Shown: positions 1-9,140 of the stretch, one piece after another | Position numbering within the stretch: position 1 is the stretch's first letter | Layout: each line of letters begins with the position of its first letter | From: Impatiens glandulifera | Lineage: Eukaryota > Streptophyta > Magnoliopsida > Ericales > Balsaminaceae | Assembly: GCF_907164915.1 (NCBI RefSeq) | Contig: NC_061867.1 | Span: forward strand, 45,232,242-45,296,241 | Reading direction: 5' to 3' | DNA length: 64,000 nt | The notes under the pieces: model-generated | Told to the model about the DNA's origin: nothing | What the model saw: the letters and a program-made list of their open reading frames with translations, nothing else | Database searches by the model: none | Translations under genes and position numbers: made by a program

Positions 1-199
1 TGTTCTGAAATGTTGCCTTTTCAAAGAAAACTGGTCGCGCCTAAAAAGACGTGAAGATCTTTTGATATCTTTCACGGTTCAGGCCTATGACCGACACCTA
101 GACTGCAAACATACCCATTTTGGTGAAAAACATTTTATCCTGCAGTTAATAAATGTCATTCCATTTAATGTCTGGACAATAGGATAGCCCCTAAACTAG

Positions 200-207
200 T
201 ATTTAAG
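200..207 (+). promoter_or_regulatory. TATA box of the first retrotransposon ORF
   Basis: TATTTAAG lies 74 bp before the ATG at 274. It is followed by a C/A-rich leader (ctcaccacaaaactcacaag) typical of plant 5' untranslated regions. The same arrangement recurs before the next two ORFs. Confidence 0.5.
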
Positions 208-273
208 AGAAGGCAACACTCACCACAAAACTCACAAGTCACAAGAATACTCTCTCACTAAGGCATACTAACC

Positions 274-1008
274 ATGTCTCAATTCCCAAACATCCTCCAA
301 GTAGATTTTGAATCCTGTATCGGTACCGAACACTATGAAGTGTATCGGATGATTAAGAAGTTAGAAGATACTGGTCTCCAGTATTTTCTGGATGATAAGC
401 AAATCATCTATCCTGCATCAGTTATGGAATTCTACTATAACGCCAGGGTATTCCGGGGCACACCCCATTTTGAGACCCACATTCAATCCAAAGTTGGGGG
501 GGTAATTTTCGACTTCACCGAGCAGGACTTTGGTCGGTGTTTCAGTCTGCCCAAGCAGGGGATCACAGATCTCAATCCTCCTGCAGACATTAAGGCTGAG
601 GTATCCCTAGCCTTTGCCCGGTCGGATGAGCCTGTCAACGACCGTGGCTCTAAATCTCTCCTGAGGGCTGAATACCAGCTCCTCAATGATGTCATAGGTA
701 GGGGCATCTTTGGAAGAGATGTCACCAATACCTACTGCGTGGCAAGTTTCAACATGATGGCCGCAATCATCACCGGCACTCCGGTAAATTGGTCCCGGGT
801 GCTGTTCGACACCTTGGTCTGGATGATTAACGTCCAGTCCGTTAGTCTCATTCCCCAAATGAGCACCCTCCTGGTGGAACTCGGTGTTCCAACTTGCCCT
901 GGCGAAGGCCTAAACCAGGCTCAGGTGCTAACTAGGGATATGACCGACTCTTTCTATAGTCGGTTTGAAAGAGAATGGAGGAGGAGAAACTTCAACCCTC
1001 CTCGTTAA
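274..1008 (+). CDS. Retrotransposon accessory ORF 1, 'putative plant transposon protein' type
   Basis: An intact 244-codon ORF. It is paralogous to the next two ORFs: an N-terminal 'VDFESC' strand, 'TGLQYFLDD' around residue 30, an aromatic 'VMEFYYNARVF' helix at about 50-60, 'FTEQDFGRCFSLP' at about 80-92, and 'TPVNWSRVLFDTLVWM' at about 168-183. These shared positions match the plant family usually called putative plant transposon protein (Pfam Transposase_32). No catalytic residues are known for that family and none can be pointed to here. The start is the first ATG after a TATA box and leader. Function is unknown; its place upstream of a 3' LTR, in the same sense, indicates cargo of the retroelement and not a host gene. 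GC content is higher than the flanking genome to the right. Confidence 0.7.
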   Translation: MSQFPNILQVDFESCIGTEHYEVYRMIKKLEDTGLQYFLDDKQIIYPASVMEFYYNARVFRGTPHFETHIQSKVGGVIFDFTEQDFGRCFSLPKQGITDLNPPADIKAEVSLAFARSDEPVNDRGSKSLLRAEYQLLNDVIGRGIFGRDVTNTYCVASFNMMAAIITGTPVNWSRVLFDTLVWMINVQSVSLIPQMSTLLVELGVPTCPGEGLNQAQVLTRDMTDSFYSRFEREWRRRNFNPPR

Positions 1009-1403
1009 GTCACTCCATCTGGCATCCGGTCGTTTTGCTGCATGTACCGGATGCACCATTAACCATATCGGCCTTATCCATGTCCATTTCGGTTTTATTT
1101 ATGCTTCCCTTAACTTCATCATTTATGTATGTCATTTTCGGTGTTGTCTCTACCGTCTTCGGTCTCCATCTAATATATATCATTATGTGTTAAATGCATT
1201 TAATGAGATAATCCAATTTAATGAGATAACTCCTAACCACCTGCACACTTAATTCCCAACTAATCTGGTTACTTTCCAACAAATATTTATCTCGAGATCT
1301 GCAAACCGCTACTTCCCAATGCACTTTGGAAAGGAAAAGATTCTTTCCCTTAATAAGACAAAACCAACCATCAATGCTCTGATTTTCCCTCCAAAAACAA
1401 TTC
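1009..1403 (+). other. Intergenic spacer between accessory ORFs 1 and 2
   Basis: Holds the 3' end of transcription unit 1 and the promoter of unit 2. Short overlapping reading frames here have no recognisable content. I see no repeat or RNA gene. Confidence 0.4.
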
Positions 1404-1411
1404 TATATAAG
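1404..1411 (+). promoter_or_regulatory. TATA box of the second retrotransposon ORF
   Basis: TATATAAG stands 87 bp before the ATG at 1491. The stretch between it and the ATG is a pyrimidine-rich leader ending in a CT microsatellite (tctctctctctac). Confidence 0.55.
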
Positions 1412-1490
1412 GAGCCATCCTCCCTTCACTTTCTCACATTCACAATTACCTGCACCCTCTTGAATCTCTCTCTCTCTCTACATCATCATC

Positions 1491-2198
1491 ATGCCAAGCC
1501 GAACCTTGGGAAATTTTCTAAGTGTTGACTTCGGCTCTTGCTTGGCCGAATGGGACTATGACCACCCAAAGAAACACATGTTTGAAAGTCTCATTGTTAC
1601 CGGTCTTCAAGCCTTCCTTGACGAATCTGGTCCCATACTGACTGAGGATGTCAAGGAATTTTTCAGAAATGCCGTCAACTGGGGAGACCGCATTGTAACC
1701 ACTGTAAGGAATCATACCTTCCGGCTTGATGAAGCCGAATTTGCCTCCCTCTTCAATCTGCCTAAAGAAGGGTTCTCTGATTTTCCGGCCTTAGAGGGCA
1801 CTGATGAATACTACTACGTGTACCGCTGCTTAGGAACCTTCGAGACGGTGGACACCTATGGGTTAAAAACCCGCCTCGGTCGAAGCACTCAGTTACTTCT
1901 TGAGATTGTCACTCGGTCCATTCTGTGTCAATCTGTAAATCAGCGGTTTTCAAAGAATACCTATAATATGATGACCCACATCTACAACCACACGCCCATC
2001 AATTGGGCAGCGGTCCTCTTTCAAACCTTGAGGAAAATGGTGCGGACCAAGAAGGGTCTCGGCTTTGCACCCCACATCAGCAGGCTGATTCTCAAGTACC
2101 GGCCAGATTTTGGGCCGGGCACACCGGCATCCCCCTCAAATATTCTCGATAGAGATGCCGTGATGGAAAAGTACTCCAAAATGGTGTTTACTGATTAA
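1491..2198 (+). CDS. Retrotransposon accessory ORF 2, paralogue of ORF 1
   Basis: An intact 235-codon ORF with the same architecture as ORF 1. It has 'SVDFGSCLAEWDYD' at the N-terminus, 'VTGLQAFLDESGPI' near residue 36, 'VKEFFRNAVNWGDRIV' near 55, 'LDEAEFASLFNLPKEG' near 80, and 'TPINWAAVLFQTLRKMV' near 165. The conserved tryptophan in the last block matters because the third paralogue has a stop codon there. Divergence from ORF 1 is large at the protein level, so the duplication is old compared with the element's insertion. Product and role are unknown. It is preceded by its own TATA box and followed by an AT-rich tail with an 'aataaaa' motif near 2248. Confidence 0.7.
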   Translation: MPSRTLGNFLSVDFGSCLAEWDYDHPKKHMFESLIVTGLQAFLDESGPILTEDVKEFFRNAVNWGDRIVTTVRNHTFRLDEAEFASLFNLPKEGFSDFPALEGTDEYYYVYRCLGTFETVDTYGLKTRLGRSTQLLLEIVTRSILCQSVNQRFSKNTYNMMTHIYNHTPINWAAVLFQTLRKMVRTKKGLGFAPHISRLILKYRPDFGPGTPASPSNILDRDAVMEKYSKMVFTD

Positions 2199-2570
2199 AC
2201 ACCTTTATTTAAATGTCTTCCTTTCGATCCTATCGGTTTCCATTCTAATAAAATACTGTTTCAGTTTTGATCGCTTCTCTTTACTCTTTGCATCTATCTC
2301 ACATAACCGGCTTCACATCGTTCGTATCCGGTTTCATAAAATATGCTTAAAACTGTTAAAATCAAAAATCTGAAACACTATTAGAAACCGATCTGCCATT
2401 CGGTCTCAAAGAAATGATTGCGTGACCGATGACATAGGCAAAGTAACTTTGGAGGGAAAATCTCCCGCCCAAAGACACCGCACACTGTTTCGTACGAAAC
2501 CACGTCCTTTCGTTTTGGAGGGAAATTTACCGCCCATTCATGATGGGACGGTTTGGCTTCCAAACCGTGC
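2199..2570 (+). other. Spacer between accessory ORFs 2 and 3
   Basis: Contains the 3' tail of unit 2 and upstream sequence of unit 3, including the direct repeat 'ttggagggaaa..(t)..ccgccca' at about 2449-2471 and 2515-2536. No gene is seen. Confidence 0.4.
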
Positions 2571-2579
2571 CTATAAAAA
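2571..2579 (+). promoter_or_regulatory. TATA box of the third retrotransposon ORF
   Basis: CTATAAAAA stands 112 bp before the ATG at 2683, followed by a CT-rich leader. It is the third TATA element in register with a paralogous ORF. Confidence 0.6.
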
Positions 2580-2682
2580 GGGGGCCTTCGTCATATTTTT
2601 CATTCTCACAGAAATTCACTTTCTCTCTCTAAGCTACTAAATCCTTCGAAACCGATTTCTCTCATTCTCAAACTATTCAAAC

Positions 2683-3201
2683 ATGGGTCGTGATGCGGTA
2701 TTGTTCAAACTATACTCTCAAGTGGACTTTGATGAGATTCGGCAACATGGAACAACCGAGGCAAAAGGCGTAATTGACCGACTCATTAAAACCGGTCTGG
2801 GATATTTTCTGGAGGGACCTCACGTAATCTACAAGAACGCGGTTGAAGAGTTCTTCAAAACCGCAACCGTCTCCTACGACAGGATCCTCGCAACGGTTTG
2901 CGGCTCCCAAATAGAAATCACAGAAGCCGTAGTGGCCGAAAGCCTGCATCTCCCAACAACCGGTATGGACGCAACAGCAGAGATGGACGACGACGTTTTT
3001 AAGATGGCTTGCCGCCGTGTATCAGCAACAAACAATCCGGTTCCCACATCCGGAAAGAAACAACTGCTGAAACCGGAGCTCATCCCGGCGTGTGACGTTT
3101 TTGCCAGGGCGATACTGGCAAGGGGAGGAAATTTCAGCAATCTGACCAAGGACAAAATCAGAATGATTTTTCGTCTAATGGAAGGCACAGAGATCAACTA
3201 G
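2683..3201 (+). CDS. Retrotransposon accessory ORF 3, N-terminal piece (cut by an in-frame TAG)
   Basis: 172 codons, paralogous to ORFs 1 and 2: 'QVDFDEI' near residue 11, 'KTGLGYFLEGPHVIY' near 35, 'VEEFFKTATVSYDRI' near 53, 'ITEAVVAESLHLPTTG' near 78. It stops at TAG 3199-3201 just after 'MEGTEIN'. Both paralogues have tryptophan at that position (N-W), so the stop most simply comes from TGG to TAG. The reading frame continues without shift into the long ORF that begins at 3226, and the codons between (ARSVFGNL) fit the family. It is therefore the front third of one broken gene covering 2683-5508, unless the stop is read through. Confidence 0.65.
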   Translation: MGRDAVLFKLYSQVDFDEIRQHGTTEAKGVIDRLIKTGLGYFLEGPHVIYKNAVEEFFKTATVSYDRILATVCGSQIEITEAVVAESLHLPTTGMDATAEMDDDVFKMACRRVSATNNPVPTSGKKQLLKPELIPACDVFARAILARGGNFSNLTKDKIRMIFRLMEGTEIN

Positions 3202-3225
3202 GCAAGATCGGTCTTCGGCAATCTT

Positions 3226-5508
3226 ATGGAAATGGTGAGACCGGACTCAGATAGGTCCTGGGGGTATGCAGTTCAACTCGGCAAGATCTTCTTACATCTA
3301 AAGATCAATGTCGGTCCCGGTGTTGGAATACTAAAACGCAGCATCATTCGATCAAGGCATTTTCTTCCAAGAAAGCAGTCGGCCTCCAGTTCCACAGGTG
3401 GCCGAAAGAAGAAAGCCGCGAAGAAAACTACCCCGGCAAAAGCAGGAACCGGAGGAAAGAGAAAAGAAAAAGTGACTTTCGAAGACCTACCTCAACAAAC
3501 AGAGGATGAAGAATGGGACGATGAGGAAGCCGATTCAGAGGGAACCGAAAATGAAACGGTCCATGAGGACGATCTCTCGGCTCGGAGTCCAACTGATGCC
3601 GAACAAAGCTTCAATCCTGAGACCACCGAGGGTGGGGAAGGGAATCATGAGGGAGCCGATAATGAAGGCCTCAGCAGGGAAGAAGCCGATGATGCCGAGG
3701 CCGAAAGATTAGCCCAGAATATCTTTCAGGGCATCATCAGGCGGAATGAGGACGTTATAAACTTATACTTGGAGTGGCATGAGCACCGCTTCAACACGAA
3801 CTATAATAACATGATGACGGACTTGAACCAAGAGGATTGCTTCGCCAGGTTGGAGGACGTAGAGGACAATATCTTAAGCCTCACAAAATCCGGTACCATT
3901 CATGAGGTACAGTGCCGAACTTGCCTACTGATACCGAGAAGTCATCTTCGACAGTTAAGAAGGCGTATCAGGAAGATTAAGGAAGAATATGCCGAAGGAG
4001 GATCGGTGTCTACCGTAGCACCGCGAGTAATAGAAAAACTTCAAAAAGGCAAATGGGAAGTACACCAAGAGATAGCGCGGTTAGAAGCAATTTGCGTTCA
4101 GAAACAAGTTCCGGTGTATACCGCTCCGGTCATCGAAGACTTTCAAATGGACTGGGCATCAACTTCGAGAGAAGAAACCGCGACACCGAGGGACATCGAG
4201 ACTCCGATGCCAGAAGATGATGAGGTATCGACTCCAAGAACTATTGAGATATCGACTCCAAGAACAATCGAGGTACCGACTCCAGGAACTGTTGAGGTAC
4301 AAACTTTAGAGGATGTCGAGGTACCGATCCTGGAAAATGCGGCACTAAACTTGGTGGATGCGGTCGCATTAGAAACACCTACTGAGGTTGTTGAAATACT
4401 AGACTCCGATGTTGAGAGAACCGACCCTAATCAGACCGAGCAGCCCGCTCCCACTCCTCCACCGGCAGCCACCGTCTCAGTTCCTCCTAAGGAATGGATT
4501 GATGACCTATTTCAAAAATTTGAAGTAGTTGTTTCGAAGCGGATTGAGGACCGACTCCGGCAGTTTGACACTTCAATATCAGAGAAGATTGATGACCGCA
4601 TACTTGACCACAACGTCTCCAAGCTTCAACCGCTCAAGGATAGATGCGAGACCGTTTTCGATTCGGCCATGCAGTTCGCCGATGTGACAAAGAACGTTGT
4701 GGATTACCATCAAACGCGCCTGGAGCAACTTAGCACCGGACTATGGGAAGAGGCCGGTGAGCGAGAAAATTGTGCTCATCATATTTTAGCTCTGGAGAGT
4801 CTCACTTCGAAATTACAGAAGGATTTCGAACGAGTTGATCCGACAATTGAACGAGTCTCGGTACTGGAAAAGAAAAACGATGATCTCGTGGCCGAAGTAA
4901 AGGCACTAACTGAGCAGATGGCCGAAATTCTGAAGGCCAAGGAAAACGCAGATGCCGCGGCCATAGAGGCCGATGCTCTAGTTGCAAAGAGGGTCCAAGA
5001 AAGGCTGGACGCCGAAGCCAGCAAGGACAAAGAACCGCAGCGAGTATCTCAGATGACCGACGAAGAAATAGAGGCCGAAAGAGCAAGAAGGGGCGAGGCC
5101 TTATTCCCAGGATATGCTGAGAAAGCGGCCAGACTGGCTGCGGACGATGCCGCACGACTGGAAGGGGAAGCACGAAGGCTGGCCGGCTTTGCAAAGGAAA
5201 ATGAGAAAAAGAAGAAGGCAGCCGCTTCCGCTTCAGCACCAGCAACTTCCGTTTCAGCACCGGCAGCCTCAGCTTCGGCATCAAAGAAAAGAAAGAGGCC
5301 GGCTAGTAAGAAAGTTCGAATTCTCGAGACGCTCAACACGATCTCTGAACCGGCAGAAACGGGCCCCTCGCAGCAAGCCGACCTAATCGAGGAGGAAGTC
5401 GTAGAACAGTTGCGGTCCCGATCAAAAAGGCCACGATCTTCCCAGCCGCAACCGCCACCACCACCGAAGAGAAAGAAGAGTGCCTACGAATTCACGGACT
5501 CAGAATAG
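3226..5508 (+). CDS. Retrotransposon accessory ORF 3, C-terminal piece: long coiled-coil, basic-tailed protein
   Basis: 760 codons in the same frame as the preceding piece. The ATG at 3226 is an internal methionine of the family domain, so it is probably not the native start. Residues 1-45 finish the shared domain. About 55-90 are Lys-rich (GRKKKAAKKTTPAK), and 90-160 are acidic. About 325-380 hold imperfect Pro/Thr repeats (STPRTIEVPTPGTVEV). About 405-420 are proline-rich, and about 424-640 are a predicted long coiled coil rich in Glu, Lys and Ala with few helix breakers. About 665-685 are an Ala/Ser tract, followed by the nuclear-signal-like KKRKRP (687-692) and a PPPPPKRKK tail. Such a layout suggests a structural or nucleic-acid-associated protein. 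Role is unknown; an env-like assignment has no support, as no signal peptide or membrane segment is seen. Confidence 0.6.
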   Translation: MEMVRPDSDRSWGYAVQLGKIFLHLKINVGPGVGILKRSIIRSRHFLPRKQSASSSTGGRKKKAAKKTTPAKAGTGGKRKEKVTFEDLPQQTEDEEWDDEEADSEGTENETVHEDDLSARSPTDAEQSFNPETTEGGEGNHEGADNEGLSREEADDAEAERLAQNIFQGIIRRNEDVINLYLEWHEHRFNTNYNNMMTDLNQEDCFARLEDVEDNILSLTKSGTIHEVQCRTCLLIPRSHLRQLRRRIRKIKEEYAEGGSVSTVAPRVIEKLQKGKWEVHQEIARLEAICVQKQVPVYTAPVIEDFQMDWASTSREETATPRDIETPMPEDDEVSTPRTIEISTPRTIEVPTPGTVEVQTLEDVEVPILENAALNLVDAVALETPTEVVEILDSDVERTDPNQTEQPAPTPPPAATVSVPPKEWIDDLFQKFEVVVSKRIEDRLRQFDTSISEKIDDRILDHNVSKLQPLKDRCETVFDSAMQFADVTKNVVDYHQTRLEQLSTGLWEEAGERENCAHHILALESLTSKLQKDFERVDPTIERVSVLEKKNDDLVAEVKALTEQMAEILKAKENADAAAIEADALVAKRVQERLDAEASKDKEPQRVSQMTDEEIEAERARRGEALFPGYAEKAARLAADDAARLEGEARRLAGFAKENEKKKKAAASASAPATSVSAPAASASASKKRKRPASKKVRILETLNTISEPAETGPSQQADLIEEEVVEQLRSRSKRPRSSQPQPPPPPKRKKSAYEFTDSE

Positions 5509-5823
5509 GGACTATCCTTCTTTTTCTTACTTACCTTAGTATTTTTGCTTAGTACTTTCCGATTATCTATGAATATTTAAAGTTATTTTTGAACACCGGC
5601 CTTCCTTTGCATTACTACTTGGTTTTGATAATTTTAAATAAAATAATCAAAAAGGGAGAAATTGTTAGATAAAAGATAGAGATTCTTACCAAACCCCTCC
5701 CTCAAAATTTTTGAAAATTCTCTAAGTCTTTTTCAAAAATCGGCCAAACAAAACAACCGGCCTATGGTTGCAAACTTACATAATTTTGATAATTTTAAAT
5801 AAAATAATCAAAAAGGGAGAAAT
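5509..5823 (+). other. 3' untranslated spacer and polypurine region before the LTR
   Basis: Follows the stop of the long ORF. It holds two identical copies of the polypurine tract plus LTR-start sequence, listed separately. Confidence 0.5.
5623..5673 (+). repeat. 51-bp direct repeat, copy 1 (polypurine tract + TGTTAGAT)
   Basis: A 51-bp stretch contains the purine tract aaaaagggagaaa followed by TGTTAGATAAA. It is repeated base for base at 5784-5834, 161 bp further on. Either copy could mark the LTR start; the downstream one is taken as the true junction. Confidence 0.85.
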
Positions 5824-5834
5824 TGTTAGATAAA
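5784..5834 (+). repeat. 51-bp direct repeat, copy 2 (polypurine tract and LTR junction)
   Basis: Identical to 5623-5673. The purine tract ends at 5823 and TGTTAG begins at 5824, which pairs with CTAACA at 7153. Confidence 0.85.
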
Positions 5835-6318
5835 TTCATACCGGTTCAAATAAACCTAACTTAAACAAACTTCCTATGCAGGAACAAGGAACCGGACCGG
5901 ATGAACAATAAGAAAACCAAATAAAGCAAACGAACCGGTCAAGGAACCAAACCGATCAAGCACACCTGGAACATGACCGAACAAAGGAAGGATCGGCCAA
6001 AGCTCAAACAGCCGATCAATCCACAAGACCGGAAGAAGTCCGGTCACTTCACTATCAAAAGATACTCGGCCAAGTCAAATGGCCAACCTAGGCCAAGTAA
6101 AGAGGCCGACCTGCACAAGAAGACACTTTGGGTATCTGTTGAGAATGATACCAAAGGAACAGACTGAATACTTCCATATCCATGCAAGTCTGAGGAAAGA
6201 CTGCAGGCTGCAGAAAATAGTACTACCGGATCCTTCTACTACGGGAAAAGCCAGAGAGGAGATCTTCAAAGTACAGACAACTGTCCAAGCAGACAGAGCC
6301 TACAATAAGTAAAAGACA

Positions 6319-6417
6319 AACCCGGCAGGTTTGCTTTACAGACCGGCAGGTCTGAAACAGGATGCCAGGTCTGAGATTGACCGTCAGGTCTGAGGAGAAG
6401 ACCGGCAGGTCTGAGAC
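6319..6417 (+). repeat. Short tandem repeats in the LTR upstream of its TATA box
   Basis: Four to five imperfect copies of a unit built on 'gaccggcaggtctga', spaced about 20-30 bp apart. They sit directly upstream of the LTR promoter, the usual place for retrotransposon enhancer repeats. Confidence 0.6.
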
Positions 6418-6489
6418 ACTGAATCACTGCACCGCTGACCAGCCAATCAGATTCAAGGAAGTGAAATATGACCGTTGGCATATTTCACC

Positions 6490-6497
6490 TATAAAAG
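6490..6497 (+). promoter_or_regulatory. LTR TATA box
   Basis: TATAAAAG follows the repeat block within the LTR and probably sets the U3/R boundary about 30 bp downstream. Confidence 0.55.
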
Positions 6498-7305
6498 GAG
6501 GCAGTTGCAGAAGAGTAAATGCGGGATTTTGAGCAGTTACTAAGAGTTATTAAGTGGGACAAACATTGGGATAACAAGAGCTAAGTGCATTTACTACAAG
6601 TGATAACAGTGTGGTATTCTAAGAAAGCCTAAGTGCTAAATTCTAAGTGTGTGTGCTACAATTTCAGTGTGAATTGTAAGAGTGTTATCGAGCAGGAAAT
6701 AAGTCTCGATCGAATTGTATTTGTATTCCTTAGTGAATATCCTTCTCGCGGTTTCGAGAGGAAGGGGTGACGTAGGAGTTTTATCTCCGAACATCCATAA
6801 AACTCTGTTGTGTTATTTACTTTCTGTTGGCTTCCTTACATAACCGACTAACTTAACCATACCGCTCCAAACCGACTCACTACTGACCATACCGAATATC
6901 CAGATAACCGAAACCGATCCACCATTCTTCAAATCTCCATCATCCGAAACCGACTTCGCCTATCATACACGTGTACCGCTTCAACTTGAAAGCAAACCTC
7001 TTCCGCGCTTGAACCTAGTTCAAGGGTTTGTGACAGGTTGTGTAGTATTGAAACCCCGGTGTTAATTTCTAACCGGATTAATCACCACCCTACGAGTGAG
7101 AACCGCTAACCGGTCCAACCCCCGGTCCACCAGCGGCGACCTAGATCCTAACAGAGTTTATGTATTTTCCTAGACAAACTTAGGAAAATTAAGTTCATTA
7201 TGGTCTAAAAATAAATGAATTACAAACAATCATCAGAATTAAAAAAAAAAAAATTAAATTACGTTTATCTCACTAAAAAACCGCGTCTTTGATGACTTTC
7301 TGATA

Positions 7306-7373
7306 CCTTCCCCTTCCCCTTCCCCTTCCCCTTCCCCTTCCCCTTCCCCTTCCCCTTCCCCCTCCCCTTCCCC
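7306..7373 (+). repeat. (CCCCTT)n hexanucleotide tract
   Basis: About eleven near-perfect CCCCTT units (one CCCCCT variant near the end). On the - strand this is (AAGGGG)n, so it could form G-quadruplexes. It lies about 150 bp beyond the LTR end. Confidence 0.95.
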
Positions 7374-7479
7374 AAGGTTTTATAACCAGCCTCGCTAATC
7401 ATATGAATTTATTGATTAGTGCAATTGCATTGGATCTCCTAACACATGTAAACACTTTTATAGAAAGTTTTTTCATTCA

Positions 7480-8600
7480 TTCATATATATAGGAGTTAAT
7501 TTAGTTGTTGTCCCTAATCTATTTCTCTTCAACTTATTTTTTTAATATATTTTTTATCTCTATTTTTATATTTGTCTTTAATTAATTTTAATTTTTTATT
7601 GGATTTTTTCATTTAGCTTTCTTCAATGTATTTGTCTATAAATATGAACTCTATTGTCTAATTTTATTTTATTTAAACGCCTACAAAATTATGACATTAA
7701 AATATCAGATGTCCCACCAATTCAACAGCTTGGATGTTCTCATACTCATCTATCGATGAGTGTCGGCTGGAAATTTCCATCCTGCTTCGTTGAAATTAAC
7801 GTTTTTAATTAAAATTAATGTTTTTAATTAAGGATGATATTGATTAGAATAATATGGAAGGTATATTTAAGAGAATTTTTTTTTTAATTTTGATTATGTA
7901 TTTACCTAGTAATGCAATGGTATGATTGAACAACTAGAAAATAATAATATTTCATTTCTTTTGTAACTTTCCTTCCTTATTTTTCTATTCAACCCAATAG
8001 GCCCTAGGTTTACCCTGCAGGTTCCAATGACGACAATGTTTTGACAATATAGTTACTATAGTTGGATTCGGGCTTATCATTAATATTGTAGATGTCTAAA
8101 GAAAGAATATAATTACAAGATCGTCCCATAAAATTGACTATCTAAGGAGTTATGGTCTTAGGAAGTTACGATTGTGGGATGAATTTCAGGTGAAGATTTG
8201 ATGGAGATGTTTCAACATAACATCAGTATTGAATGAAATTGGTTCCTTGGTGTGAGTAGATGATAATTACCAAATTTCAGAATCTTAAATGAGATTTTGA
8301 GCTAGATAAATATCTAAGATGTTTTGAGAAAGAACGTGGATTTCAAATTCGACTTCTAGATTGGATTGCATTGCTTGATTTTGAAATTTAAATAACCAAA
8401 TTTTGGGATTTTGTTTTGTAAATTTTAGTTGAATTCACTTATTTTTCACAAGTTAATTGAGTAAAATAAGCTTGTAAATGATTTTACTAATTAATTAGTA
8501 ATAAAGAACTGCATGCTTAATTAATTGAGTTAAACTTTCTAAAAGAATCTCGCTAGAGATATTATTATTATTTTTTACTTCAAATTCAAACACGTTTTTG
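7480..8600 (+). repeat. Duplicated block X, copy 1
   Basis: Diverged similarity to 22670-23470 in the same orientation. Shared landmarks are 'atttagttgttgt', 'caccaattcaaca..tt', 'tttaccctgcaggtt' and 'atctaaggagttatggt'. No coding content is seen. In the second copy, X directly follows the MIR395-bearing block Y, so X and Y were probably one duplication unit. Confidence 0.65.
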
Positions 8601-8810
8601 TTGAAGTCGTGTGCATGGACCCAATGATAACATTCAAATTCATTTAAATAGAAAGATGACAATAGTAAAAATTGGATTTTTACCAACAAATTTTTCCGAA
8701 ATATATATAAATATGTCGGTATAAATATCAAAAGGAAGAAATCTTTAGTAAATAAGAACATATACCGATATATGCACAAAATATGTCGGCATGCAATGCT
8801 AACATAAATA

Positions 8811-9140
8811 GTCCAAATCTGTCGGCTTTGGTTCCTTCCAAAAACAACATAAAAATTGGAGGGGAAATGTCGAAAAATTTGGACTAATTCTGTTTGTTTT
8901 GGCCATTTCCAATAAAACAGACAAAATTCTAAAATTTGGGTTTTTTCTGAGTTGATATATCGAAAGATTTAGACTAAATTTGTCAGTTTTGACCCCTTCC
9001 AAAGCACAAATTTTTTTTATAAGTGTTGAATTTTTCCAAGTTGATATGCCGAAAGATTTAGACTAAATCTTTTGGTTTTGACACTCAAAAACAAATATAA
9101 GTGTTGGGCTATTTTGGGCTGATATGTCTAAAGATTTAAA
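8811..9140 (+). repeat. Diverged tandem repeat, unit about 105-120 bp
   Basis: Three imperfect units share 'gatatgccgaaagattta', 'gactaaat.t.t..gttttga' and 'ccttccaaa'. No function is recognised. Confidence 0.5.

Larger units (their letters stand above)
1..7153 (+). mobile_element. 3' part of a large LTR retrotransposon carrying extra ORFs (possibly Sirevirus-like copia)
   Basis: The segment is clearly richer in GC than the DNA to its right and ends in a 3' LTR. The LTR begins TGTTAG and ends CTAACA at 7153, which gives a perfect 6-bp terminal inverted repeat, and a purine-rich tract (aaaaagggagaaa) lies directly before it. All ORFs here read in the same direction as the LTR. No protease, integrase or reverse transcriptase is visible, so gag-pol and the 5' LTR must lie left of the window. 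Extra ORFs between pol and the 3' LTR, and more than one copy of the polypurine motif, are traits described for Sireviruses (Ty1/copia). That lineage call is inference and cannot be settled without pol. The target-site duplication would be GAGTT (7154-7158), not checkable here. Confidence 0.7.
5824..7153 (+). repeat. 3' LTR of the left-end retrotransposon
   Basis: About 1.33 kb bounded by TGTTAG and CTAACA. Inside are a TATA box at 6490 and a 'gaggaaggggtgacgtaggag' stretch of the kind found in plant copia LTRs. Direct repeats of 'ccggcaggtctga' type lie at about 6320-6417, and many 'accgg/ccggt' words are scattered through it. If the upstream polypurine copy is the real one, the LTR starts at 5663 and is about 1.49 kb. 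The 5' LTR is not in the window, so age cannot be estimated. Confidence 0.75.

Noticed and set aside
483..858. - strand ORFs opposite accessory ORF 1, and others opposite the long ORF (4779-5339)
   Set aside because: They are antisense shadows of recognised coding sequence with no independent motif or promoter.
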